Notes under the pieces: generated by a model
Told to the model about the DNA's origin: nothing
Databases searched by the model: none
The model's input: only the letters and a program-made list of their open reading frames with translations
Source of the DNA: Clostridia bacterium
Lineage (GTDB): Bacteria; Bacillota_A; Clostridia; Oscillospirales; Acutalibacteraceae
Direction: 5' to 3'
NCBI GenBank assembly: GCA_024699005.1
Contig: JAILQN010000289.1
Coordinates: 1 to 49,927 of the forward strand
DNA: 49,927 nt
Shown here: piece by piece, positions 33,455-40,465 of the stretch
Layout: each line of letters starts with the position of its first letter
How positions within the stretch are numbered: position 1 is the stretch's first letter
Position numbers and translations under genes: made by a program

Positions 33455-33489
33455 GTTCTGAGTTTTGAGTTCTGAGCTTTGGGATAAGC
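33455..33489. repeat. Heptad array in the leader of the sigma-like gene
   Basis: GTTCTGA, GTTTTGA, GTTCTGA, GCTTTGG and GATAAGC on the plus strand. On the coding (minus) strand it ends 5 bases before the ribosome site of the sigma-like gene. Confidence 0.75.
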
Positions 33490-33601
33490 TCCGGCGACAA
33501 TCAGGTCGCTTTCGTTCAGTAAGAAAACGCTCTTATCAATATAAACTGTACATTAATAAAAAACTCTTAAACTGCAATTGAAAAAAAGACCCTCCCAAAA
33601 A

Positions 33602-35974
33602 TTACACTTTGGTAACTTTCAGTTCTATAACTTGTTCGCCGAGAGTATCCGAGACGATTTTTACAACAGCATTGCCGGACTTTCCGACACTCCTGACCCA
33701 GAACGCCCTGTCGCCGCCTATCAGCGCGAATTCGGAGGGGCCGATCACGCTGACGGGACCGTCGACGCTTATCCTGACCGTATCGTTCGCATATGGCAGA
33801 CGGTTGCCGTTCTGGTCGACTGCCAGCAGCTCGATCCTTGTCACGTCGTAGGTCTCGTCCTCGCACAGCTCGCTCTTATCCGCCGCAGCGCGGAGATGCG
33901 TCGAGGTGACGGCCGTTCTGACCACCGTTCTGACAAGCTCGCCGTTTTTATAGCCCTCAAATTTATATGCGATCTGCTCCGAACCCCAGCCGGCGAAGTA
34001 CTTGACGACGATATTATACATATCCGAGAAGCTGAGCCCCGCCTTCAGGAAGGCGAAAACAGCTTCCAGATAATGCTGTGGCGGCATGACGAAGCCGTAT
34101 TCAGAAGCGGCAAGAAGAGCTTTTTTAAGGTATTTTGCCGCGACCGGGTCCATCCCCTCTTCTTTCACAAGGGCGTCGCCTATGTAATCCAGCGGGCAGA
34201 CCGGAGAGTGTCTGAGATTCCTGAAGCGTTTGTTTTCGCCGCATCTGATAACGCTCTTAAGCTCGTCGTTCTTATATACCTTTATCTCGTCACAGTTGGT
34301 AAAAATATAGGTAAGCCCCATGATCCCGCCCGGATGATCGCCGATATCCATGGAGGAGCTGGTCTCAAGGATCGGAGTCTTCTCCTGCTGGGAAGAAAAT
34401 ACAGCTGCGGCCAGTTTGGGTACACGGAACATATCCGTCACGCCGTGATAGCAGATCTTGTCGCCGGATCCGAAGTCCTTGTGGGTGTTGTAATCCGCCA
34501 TGCACCAGCCGATGGCTCCGCTTATGCGCTTCGACCCGTGGGAGGCGTTCTGCACCCTCGCGTGCCTCAGAGCGTGCTCCAGACGGACTTTCTCCGTATC
34601 GAAAGCCTTTGTCGGGTACATATGACCGTTGTTCTCGGTCACCAGATAAGGCGCTTTGGTGCCGCAGACTATCGCGGAGGGCATAAGGGCGATCTTCCCG
34701 CCGGAGTGGCTGAAGTCGTTGTAGGTGTAAACGTCCTCCAGAAGGTGCGAGCGCGGGATATTCCTGACGCCGCCGGTCTGACGCGAATCGTCAAGCGAGC
34801 GTGCAAGGGCGTTGGTCTGCGTATAGAACTCGTCGCAGTCCTGCCCCTCGTTGACCCTGACGCCCCACAGGATGACCGACGGATGGTTCCTGTCGCGCGT
34901 TATCATCGAGCGGATATTGTCAAGGCAGTTTTCACGCCATTCGCCCTCCCCCAGATACTGCCAGGACGGCATCTCTGTGAACACGAGCAGCCCTATCTCG
35001 TCGCAGCGGTCAAGGAAGTGGACGCTGTCCGGATAGTGCGAAGTGCGCACCAGATTGCAGCCGAGCCGGTATTTCAGCAGTTCCGCGTCGGCTTTCTGCG
35101 CGCTCGCCGGCATGGCGTAACCCACGTACGGATAGGACTGATGACGGTTGAGGCCCATTATCTTTATTTTGCGGTTGTTGAGATAAAAACCGTCGCGTCT
35201 GAACTCGCAGGAACGGAAGCCGAAACGCACCGTCTTCTCATCATTGCCGCAGGATACGGTAAGCGTATAAAGGTTCGGATCTTCGATATCCCAGAGCTTC
35301 ACGCCTGAAACCGACCAGCCGACCGCGATCTTCCGCCCGTCGGCGCGAAAGCCTTTTTCCGCGACGGTCTTACCCGATGCGTCCTTAAGCGCGAGCCGCA
35401 CGTCTGCGCTCACCTTTTCGGAGAACTCAAGGTCGATCTTCATGCGCTTTTTCAGGTTCAGCACGTCGGGCGTACGGACGAACACGTCCCTGATATAGAC
35501 CGGCTCCACCGTCTCCAGCCAGACCTCGCGGTAGATGCCTCCGTAGCAAAGATAATCCACCACGTTGCCGAAGGGCGGGATCTCGCGCCTCTCGGTGCAG
35601 TCGAGCTTAACGGAAATAACGTTGTCCCGGGCGATCAGGTCGGTCACGTCGAAGGTGAAGGGCGTATAGCCGCCCTTATGCTCTCCGAGATACGAGCCGT
35701 TGAACCAGACGACGGCGTAATTCGCCGCGCCTTCGAAGTGCAGCAGGAATCGCTTCTCTCCCCTGCCCGCCTTGTCGGACAGGCGGAAATGCTTGCGGTA
35801 TGAGCATACGAACTGATAGGATTTCTCGTCAAAATAATTGTACGGCAGTTCCTTGTTCGTATGCGGTATATCGACGGTTGCAAAAGACGAATCGTCGAAC
35901 GATTTTTTGAAAATGTCTTCCGTAAAGCTCTCGGAAAATTTCCAACCGAAATTGAGCGGCAGTTTCTCTCGCAA
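33602..35974 (-). CDS. Glycoside hydrolase family 2 protein (beta-galactosidase/glucuronidase-like)
   Basis: The 790-residue cytoplasmic-looking protein has the GH2 order: a sugar-binding jelly roll (1-165; NFGWKFSE, FEGAANYAVVWFNGSYLGEHKGGYTPFTFDVT), an Ig-like sandwich (166-262), and a TIM barrel (about 265-560; IMGLNRHQ, LVRTSHYP). The barrel contains the predicted acid/base Glu376 in WGVRVNE and the nucleophile Glu447 in VTENNG. A C-terminal Ig-like part closes with VSVIGPSEFALIGGDRAFW-type sequence. Beta-galactosidase is the likeliest activity but other GH2 substrates cannot be excluded. The start is TTG 35974, supported by GGAGG 8 bases upstream. Its own promoter lies at 36032-36004. 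Confidence 0.9.
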   Translation of the reverse strand: MREKLPLNFGWKFSESFTEDIFKKSFDDSSFATVDIPHTNKELPYNYFDEKSYQFVCSYRKHFRLSDKAGRGEKRFLLHFEGAANYAVVWFNGSYLGEHKGGYTPFTFDVTDLIARDNVISVKLDCTERREIPPFGNVVDYLCYGGIYREVWLETVEPVYIRDVFVRTPDVLNLKKRMKIDLEFSEKVSADVRLALKDASGKTVAEKGFRADGRKIAVGWSVSGVKLWDIEDPNLYTLTVSCGNDEKTVRFGFRSCEFRRDGFYLNNRKIKIMGLNRHQSYPYVGYAMPASAQKADAELLKYRLGCNLVRTSHYPDSVHFLDRCDEIGLLVFTEMPSWQYLGEGEWRENCLDNIRSMITRDRNHPSVILWGVRVNEGQDCDEFYTQTNALARSLDDSRQTGGVRNIPRSHLLEDVYTYNDFSHSGGKIALMPSAIVCGTKAPYLVTENNGHMYPTKAFDTEKVRLEHALRHARVQNASHGSKRISGAIGWCMADYNTHKDFGSGDKICYHGVTDMFRVPKLAAAVFSSQQEKTPILETSSSMDIGDHPGGIMGLTYIFTNCDEIKVYKNDELKSVIRCGENKRFRNLRHSPVCPLDYIGDALVKEEGMDPVAAKYLKKALLAASEYGFVMPPQHYLEAVFAFLKAGLSFSDMYNIVVKYFAGWGSEQIAYKFEGYKNGELVRTVVRTAVTSTHLRAAADKSELCEDETYDVTRIELLAVDQNGNRLPYANDTVRISVDGPVSVIGPSEFALIGGDRAFWVRSVGKSGNAVVKIVSDTLGEQVIELKVTKV

Positions 35975-36003
35975 AGTATTGTCCTCCGGAAATATTTTTG
36001 ATT

Positions 36004-36032
36004 ATTGTAACATATAGTAAAAAGCTTTTCAA
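36004..36032 (-). promoter_or_regulatory. Promoter of the GH2 gene
   Basis: Minus strand TTGAAA (36032-36027), 17 bases, TACAAT (36009-36004), about 30 bases before the TTG start. Confidence 0.75.
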
Positions 36033-36084
36033 CTGAAAATCATCTGTCATTTTAAATAAAACTTTAAAATGACTTAAAAAATAC

Positions 36085-36113
36085 TTGACAACTTTAACCA
36101 TGTATGATACACT
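36085..36113 (+). promoter_or_regulatory. Rightward promoter with no obvious gene
   Basis: Consensus TTGACA (36085-36090), 17 bases, TACACT (36108-36113). No coding sequence with a ribosome site follows before the 36169 hairpin, so it may drive a small RNA or simply read toward the tRNAs. Confidence 0.5.
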
Positions 36114-36168
36114 TCAGTCAGATGAAATAAGTTTTGACCTCCTTTCTTGTTTTGTTTTTTTGTTCCCG

Positions 36169-36194
36169 GGGTCGCCGTCTCAAGACGGCGACCC
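36169..36194. repeat. Perfect 12-bp hairpin
   Basis: GGGTCGCCGTCT and AGACGGCGACCC are perfect reverse complements separated by only CA. There is no T run after it on the plus strand, so it is not a typical terminator. It may be a dispersed palindromic repeat. Confidence 0.75.
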
Positions 36195-36252
36195 TGCCTG
36201 TATTCATAAAAAGCCGCTGCAGGTATCCATGTTTGTATTCATAAAAAAACTC

Positions 36253-36281
36253 TTGACAATCACCGCTCAGTTTGCTATTAT
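36253..36281 (+). promoter_or_regulatory. Promoter of the tRNA-Ser pair
   Basis: Consensus TTGACA (36253-36258), 17 bases, TATTAT (36276-36281), 12 bases before tRNA-Ser(UGA). Confidence 0.85.
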
Positions 36282-36293
36282 GTCAAAGCTTTA

Positions 36294-36384
36294 GGAGAGA
36301 TACCGAAGCGGTCATAACGGAACGGTCTTGAAAACCGTCGTACTCTTACGGGTACCGTGGGTTCGAATCCCACTCTCTCCGCCA
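36294..36384 (+). tRNA. tRNA-Ser (anticodon TGA)
   Basis: The 91-base gene has acceptor arms GGAGAGA / TCTCTCC, anticodon loop CTTGAAA giving TGA, a long class II variable arm (TACTCTTACGGGTA region) and a T arm with GGGTTCGAATCCC. Discriminator G and encoded CCA follow. Confidence 0.96.
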
Positions 36385-36425
36385 ATCTCAAAAATATCAT
36401 CACCTTTTTAAATATAAATTCACCC

Positions 36426-36519
36426 GCGGAAGTACTCAAGTTGGTGACGAGGCGCCCCTGCTAAGGGCGTAGGCCGTGTAAAAAGCGGCGCGAGAGTTCG
36501 AGTCTCTCCTTCCGCGCCA
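36426..36519 (+). tRNA. tRNA-Ser (anticodon GCT)
   Basis: The 94-base gene has acceptor arms GCGGAAG / CTTCCGC, anticodon loop CTGCTAA giving GCT, a long variable arm and a T arm with GAGAGTTCGAGTCTCTC. Discriminator G and encoded CCA follow. It lies 41 bases after tRNA-Ser(UGA) and shares its promoter. Confidence 0.96.
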
Positions 36520-36520
36520 G

Positions 36521-36552
36521 AAAAAAGACACCCTTAAAAGGGTGTCTTTTTT
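36521..36552. terminator. Terminator after the tRNA-Ser pair
   Basis: GACACCCT / AGGGTGTC stem with a 4-base loop, flanked by six A before and six T after, two bases downstream of the tRNA CCA end. Confidence 0.92.
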
Positions 36553-36564
36553 CTGATATAGAGA

Positions 36565-36678
36565 AAGGAGAGACTCGAACAGGGCGGTTTCGCGAAGCGA
36601 AATGCAAACAGTCCGGTGTGACTGTTTGCAAGCCCGCGTGCGTGCCGCGAACGGTAGTGAGCAGGCGAGTCTCTCCTT
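36565..36678. repeat. Structured element built from the tRNA-Ser(GCU) 3' end
   Basis: AAGGAGAGACTCG (36565-36577) and CGAGTCTCTCCTT (36666-36678) are a perfect 13-bp inverted pair, both derived from the T arm/acceptor of the tRNA just upstream. The right copy continues to 36686 with the tRNA's own CCGCGCCA end. Inside are hairpins TTTCGC/GCGAAA (36588-36602) and TGCAAACAGT/ACTGTTTGCA (36603-36630), enclosed by GGGC (36582-36585) and GCCC (36632-36635). The whole could fold into a branched structure. Confidence 0.75.
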
Positions 36679-36684
36679 CCGCGC

Positions 36685-36727
36685 CAAAGCGAAAATCCTG
36701 TCGCGCAAGCGGCGGGATTTCGCTTTG
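36685..36727. terminator. Long hairpin after the tRNA-derived element
   Basis: CAAAGCGAAAATCC pairs with GGATTTCGCTTTG with one bulged base, and the centre GTCGC-GCAA-GCGGC closes it. Only a short T-rich stretch follows, so terminator function is plausible but not certain. Confidence 0.5.
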
Positions 36728-36729
36728 TA

Positions 36730-36842
36730 TTATTCATTCTTAAGTTTTAAATCTTCATTCTTCAGTATTTCCAGACAGGATTTTCTAAATGAATACTGAA
36801 AACCTAAGACTGAAAAATGAATAATATAATGCATAATGAAGG
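36730..36842. repeat. Paired AT-rich heptad arrays upstream of citrate synthase
   Basis: Left: TTATTCA, TTCTTAA, GTTTTAA, ATCTTCA, TTCTTCA, GTATTTC from 36730. Right: AAATGAA, TACTGAA, AACCTAA, GACTGAA, AAATGAA, TAATATA, ATGCATA, ATGAAGG from 36787. The two are approximately inverted (AATACTGAA and ATGAATAA occur in both when one is reverse-complemented). Confidence 0.7.
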
Positions 36843-36935
36843 GTGGGCTTCGCCCACGCCGTCTGATAGTTGGCCGGCGCTGCCCGCGTATGATTTTATA
36901 TAAAAGACAACCCCTGACACCGCAACCGAAAAATC

Positions 36936-36964
36936 TTGACATCCCCCATGAAAAGTGATATTAT
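36936..36964 (+). promoter_or_regulatory. Promoter of the citrate synthase operon
   Basis: Consensus TTGACA (36936-36941), 17 bases, TATTAT (36959-36964); a TATAAT overlaps at 36962. About 75 bases of leader precede the ATG. Confidence 0.8.
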
Positions 36965-37045
36965 AATGTTTCATAAATATGTGTTATCAAGAGAAAGTCA
37001 CGGTGTGACCCGGCGTACGGAATAACAGAGGAAAGGAGAATCGGT

Positions 37046-38437
37046 ATGGACGAAAGATCAGTATATGATTTTATTCCGGATGGGGATGCGCTTGCCCTTC
37101 TTAAGCGCCAGCTTGAAGCGACAAACCGTATAGATACAGATAATTTTATCCGGTTCAACGTAAAAAAAGGTCTGCGAAACGCCGACGGAACAGGCGTTAT
37201 GGCGGGCCTGACCAAAGTGTGCAACGTTGAGGGCTATTATATAAACGACGGCGAGAAGGTCCCGAAAAAGGGGCAGCTGTTTTACAGGGGCGTGGACGTG
37301 AACGACCTTGTGGAGGCGTGCCGCAGAGAAGACCGTTTCGGCTATGAAGAGGTAGTCTGGCTACTTCTGTTCGGCGAGCTGCCCACAGCCGACGCCCTTG
37401 AGAGATTCACGGGGATGCTGGGCGAGATGCGCGATCTGCCGGAAAATTTTACCGAGGACATGATCATGAAAGCGCCGTCCAAAAATATCATGAACAAGAT
37501 GGCGCGTTCGGTGTCCGCCATGTATTCCTATGATACGAATCCAGACGACACTTCGCTTGAAAACGTGCTGCGGCAGTCTCTCTGGCTTGTCGCCTCCATG
37601 CCGTCCATGATGTCATACGCCTATCAGGTGAAGCGCAGGGCGTTCTATAAAAAGAGCATGTACCTGCATCCGACGAAACCGGAGCATCACACTGCGGAGG
37701 CGATCCTAAACTATCTCCGTTCCGATAAGAAGTTCACGGATGAAGAGGCGAAGCTGCTCGACCTGTGCCTGATGCTCCACGCTGAGCACGGCGGCGGCAA
37801 CAACTCCACGTTTGCCGTCAGGGTCCTGTCTTCGTCCGGTACCGATACTTATTCCTCGATAGCCGTCGGCATAGGCGCGCTCAAAGGGCCGAAGCACGGC
37901 GGCGCAAATCTCAAGGTAGCCGAGATGGTCAATATGATACGCGAGAACGTCAGCGACATAACCGACGAATCGCAGGTGGAAGACTATCTCGCCAAAATCA
38001 TCCGCGGCGAGGGCGGCGACGGCACCGGGCTGGTCTACGGTATGGGACACGCCGTGTACACGCTGTCCGATCCCAGAGCGGCAATTCTTCGCAGGGAGGC
38101 GCAGTCGTTCAGCCGGGGCACCGAATTTGAGGATGATTTCCGTCTTCTGTCCATAATCGAGGAAAAGACTCCGGAGCTTCTGGCCGATATCAAGCACAAC
38201 AAAAAAACCATGTGCGCCAACGTCGACCTCTACTCGGGACTCATCTACAGGATGCTGCGCATCCCGGAGGATCTTTATACTCCGCTCTTCGCAACCGCCA
38301 GGATAGCCGGTTGGTCGGCTCACCGGATGGAGGAGCTTTATACCGGCGGCAGGATAATCCGCCCGGCATACAAAAGTCTTGCGCCGCACGTCGTATACGT
38401 GCCTATCGAACAAAGAAAGGCAGAAAAAGCGAAATGA
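37046..38437 (+). CDS. gltA: Citrate/2-methylcitrate synthase
   Basis: Citrate synthase condenses acetyl-CoA with oxaloacetate, feeding glutamate synthesis in anaerobes with an incomplete TCA cycle. The 463-residue protein has the catalytic His regions LMLHAEHGGGNNSTFAVR and KGPKHGGAN, and a GMGHAVYTLSDPRA stretch with the third active-site neighbourhood. The N-terminal extension of about 60 residues, with RNADGTGVMAGLTKVCNVEGY, is typical of the clostridial form. AAAGGAG precedes the ATG. The stop overlaps the start of the next gene by 4 bases. Confidence 0.95.
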   Translation: MDERSVYDFIPDGDALALLKRQLEATNRIDTDNFIRFNVKKGLRNADGTGVMAGLTKVCNVEGYYINDGEKVPKKGQLFYRGVDVNDLVEACRREDRFGYEEVVWLLLFGELPTADALERFTGMLGEMRDLPENFTEDMIMKAPSKNIMNKMARSVSAMYSYDTNPDDTSLENVLRQSLWLVASMPSMMSYAYQVKRRAFYKKSMYLHPTKPEHHTAEAILNYLRSDKKFTDEEAKLLDLCLMLHAEHGGGNNSTFAVRVLSSSGTDTYSSIAVGIGALKGPKHGGANLKVAEMVNMIRENVSDITDESQVEDYLAKIIRGEGGDGTGLVYGMGHAVYTLSDPRAAILRREAQSFSRGTEFEDDFRLLSIIEEKTPELLADIKHNKKTMCANVDLYSGLIYRMLRIPEDLYTPLFATARIAGWSAHRMEELYTGGRIIRPAYKSLAPHVVYVPIEQRKAEKAK

Positions 38438-39450
38438 AGAAGACCGGAAGAAAACCCGCTGCTCTGCAGCTTATCGTGTTTTGTATAGGTATCATAGCCA
38501 TCTGCCCTTTAAGGATAAACCTTATGATGGGCAACATGGATCCTTTGACCGGATTTTACCTGGATTCGGCGGATCTAAAGGTCAAGGCGGTTTATATAAT
38601 ACTGGCTGTGGCTGCATCTGCGATACTGGTCCTGTCGTTTGTCCGCCGCAAAAGCTATACCCCCGCCCTTATAGATGGGCGCAATATACCGCTCGCGCTC
38701 GCTTCGCTGGTTTTCGCCGGACTGACGGCGTACGAGACTTATGACCACTGGGCAAACGGCAGAGAACCGTCCGCCACGCTTCTGCAGAAGGTGGAACTGT
38801 CCGACGCCCTTTTGAAGATAATTCCCGTATTTGCCGCGCTTACCGTCCTTTGGCTGCTCGTGTATGCGATATCGTTCATTTCGGGCAAATCGATTATTTC
38901 AAAGCTGAAGATAACCGCGCTGTTCCCGTTTCTGTGGATCGCCGCGGAGCTTGTGAACTGCCTTATCATAACCATCGGCTACCTCAACGTGTCCGAGCTT
39001 ACGCTGCAGATGCTTTCGCTCTGCGCCAGGCTCTGGTTCGTCTTCTCGCTCGCGCGGCTCACCTCCGGCGTAGAGGACGGCAGCGCCTCCAGACTCAGCC
39101 TGACGAGCGCCGCTCTCTCGCTGCTCCTGACGCTCTCTTACACTCTGCCGAGAATAATACTGACTCTTTCAGGCAACGCGGAAAAGCTCGTGCTGGGTTA
39201 TCCGCTGAGCTTCGCAGACATCGGTTTCTGCGTATTTGCTCTTGTTTTTGCGCTCACCATGTTCCTTGCTCCGCCGCGTCCCGAGAAGATCGAAGAAAAT
39301 GCCGCAGAAGAAGCGCCTCAGGATGGGTCGGTGATAAACGCTCCCGCAGTTTTTCCCGTGCTCCACGCCGAGGATGCCGATATCGCTTTTCCGGCGGATT
39401 CCGTTACGGAAGTGACCGGGGACACTCCTGACGCAAACGCGGAGGAATAA
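38434..39450 (+). CDS. Polytopic membrane protein of unknown function
   Basis: The 338-residue protein has about eight predicted membrane helices and an acidic, Pro/Ala-rich cytoplasmic or exported tail (about 285-338). I do not recognise a family. I chose ATG 38434, which overlaps the citrate synthase stop (ATGA); the frame is open further back to 38212 but that region lies inside gltA. Such an overlap implies co-translation with gltA. The next gene, an AEC transporter, starts 2 bases after its stop, so it sits between a citrate-forming enzyme and a carrier; any role in organic-acid traffic is inference from position alone. Confidence 0.75.
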   Translation: MKKTGRKPAALQLIVFCIGIIAICPLRINLMMGNMDPLTGFYLDSADLKVKAVYIILAVAASAILVLSFVRRKSYTPALIDGRNIPLALASLVFAGLTAYETYDHWANGREPSATLLQKVELSDALLKIIPVFAALTVLWLLVYAISFISGKSIISKLKITALFPFLWIAAELVNCLIITIGYLNVSELTLQMLSLCARLWFVFSLARLTSGVEDGSASRLSLTSAALSLLLTLSYTLPRIILTLSGNAEKLVLGYPLSFADIGFCVFALVFALTMFLAPPRPEKIEENAAEEAPQDGSVINAPAVFPVLHAEDADIAFPADSVTEVTGDTPDANAEE

Positions 39451-39452
39451 AC

Positions 39453-40382
39453 TTGGCTCAGTTCTGGCAGAACGCCGGCTCGACCGCGATGCAGGTGGGA
39501 ATACTGTTCATCATGATCGCGGTGGGCTTTATCGCGGACAAAACGAAGCTCTACACCGAGTCGACCGCGAGGGCGACCACCTCGCTGATGTTTTACATTA
39601 TAACCCCGTGTGTGATCCTCAATTCCTTCCTTACCACGGAGTTTACAAAAGCGTCTGTCAAAGGCTTTTTTATCGCGTTCGGATTGTCGTTCCTTGCGCA
39701 CCTCATCGGGATGGCTCTCAGCGCCCCGTTTTTCAACAAAAACACGGAGACGGGCGTCATATATAAGTTCGGATGTGTATACGGCAACGTCGGTTATATG
39801 GCTCTGCCGCTGGTCAACGCCGTGGTCGGTCAGGAAGGCATCCTTTACGCTTCAAGCGCAATAGCCTCGTTCAATATACTCTGCTTTTGTCACGGCATAG
39901 CTCTGATGAATAAGGGCAGGCAATTCAGACTCAACGCAAAGACTCTCATTCTGAATCCCGGTATCATCGCCGTTTCGGCCGGGCTTATTCTGTTCCTGTT
40001 CTCGGTGAATCTGCCGAAGGTCATAACGGAGCCGATCAGGTTCATCGGTTCCATGAACACGCCCCTCGCCATGCTGATAATGGGTACGTATATCGCCAAC
40101 GCCGATCTGAAAACGATATTCAGCATAAAGGAGCAATATCTTGTCGCATTCATCAAACTGCTGCTTGTGCCGGCGTGTATATTCGGAGTGCTGAAGCTCT
40201 TCGGGATCACCGGCGCGCTGGCGACGACCTGCGTCATCTCCGCTTCGGCTCCGACTGCGAACAATACCGTTATGTTTTCCGCCAAGTACGACCGCGACAC
40301 GGCGGTCGCAAGTAAGCTTGTGGCTTTCAGCACGCTTCTTGCGATTATCACAATGCCGTTTATGACAGCGCTCACGCAGTGA
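39453..40382 (+). CDS. AEC family transporter (auxin efflux carrier type)
   Basis: The 309-residue protein has about ten membrane helices in the two-times-five pattern of the AEC family. Family-like stretches are the N-terminal GFIADKTKLYTESTARATTSLMFYIITPC and FGCVYGNVGYMALPLV, and near the end SASAPTANNTVMFSAKYDRDTAVASKLV. Bacterial members move dicarboxylates such as malate or related organic anions. The start is TTG 39453, with GGAGG 7 bases upstream. It follows the membrane protein gene by 2 bases and is presumably part of the gltA operon. A heptad array begins within 7 bases of its stop. Confidence 0.9.
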   Translation: MAQFWQNAGSTAMQVGILFIMIAVGFIADKTKLYTESTARATTSLMFYIITPCVILNSFLTTEFTKASVKGFFIAFGLSFLAHLIGMALSAPFFNKNTETGVIYKFGCVYGNVGYMALPLVNAVVGQEGILYASSAIASFNILCFCHGIALMNKGRQFRLNAKTLILNPGIIAVSAGLILFLFSVNLPKVITEPIRFIGSMNTPLAMLIMGTYIANADLKTIFSIKEQYLVAFIKLLLVPACIFGVLKLFGITGALATTCVISASAPTANNTVMFSAKYDRDTAVASKLVAFSTLLAIITMPFMTALTQ

Positions 40383-40388
40383 TTTTTT

Positions 40389-40465
40389 GATTTTAGATTG
40401 TCGGTTTCAATGTTCCGGACTTGGAACCAGGAACTTGGAACTTGGAACTGAATTATGAATTACGA
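40389..40465. repeat. Long heptad array running through the dnaX start codon
   Basis: Eleven successive 7-base units: GATTTTA, GATTGTC, GGTTTCA, ATGTTCC, GGACTTG, GAACCAG, GAACTTG twice, GAACTGA, ATTATGA and ATTACGA. The ATG of dnaX (40455) lies in the tenth unit. No AGGAG-type ribosome site is present. Confidence 0.8.

Larger units (their letters stand above)
35975..36293. other. Intergenic region between GH2 and the tRNA-Ser genes
   Basis: It contains the leftward GH2 promoter, a rightward promoter (36085-36113), a perfect 12-bp hairpin (36169-36194), a 14-base direct repeat TGTATTCATAAAAA (36199-36212 and 36234-36247) and the tRNA promoter. A 69-codon plus-strand frame beginning at 36085 starts inside the promoter and is not supported. 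Confidence 0.65.
36520..37045. other. Intergenic region between tRNA-Ser and citrate synthase
   Basis: In order it holds a terminator, the tRNA-derived structured element, a second hairpin, a pair of heptad arrays, a small GTGGGC/GCCCAC hairpin (36844-36858) and the gltA promoter (36936-36964). The minus-strand frames here are antisense readings of the tRNA sequence. Confidence 0.7.

Noticed and set aside
33578..35308. 576-codon plus-strand frame opposite the GH2 gene
   Set aside because: Antisense of a clear GH2 enzyme; composition is Arg/His/Val-rich and no motif is seen.
36085..36294. 69-codon plus-strand frame ahead of the tRNAs
   Set aside because: Starts inside the predicted promoter and ends in the tRNA; no ribosome site.
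36436..36708. 90-codon minus-strand frame over tRNA-Ser
   Set aside because: It is an antisense reading of tRNA-Ser(GCU) and its derived element; such frames (RRDSNSR-type peptides) are a common false gene call.
40383..40454. SRP RNA gene near dnaX, as in some Firmicutes
   Set aside because: The spacer is a heptad array; no SRP Alu or helix 8 motif is visible.
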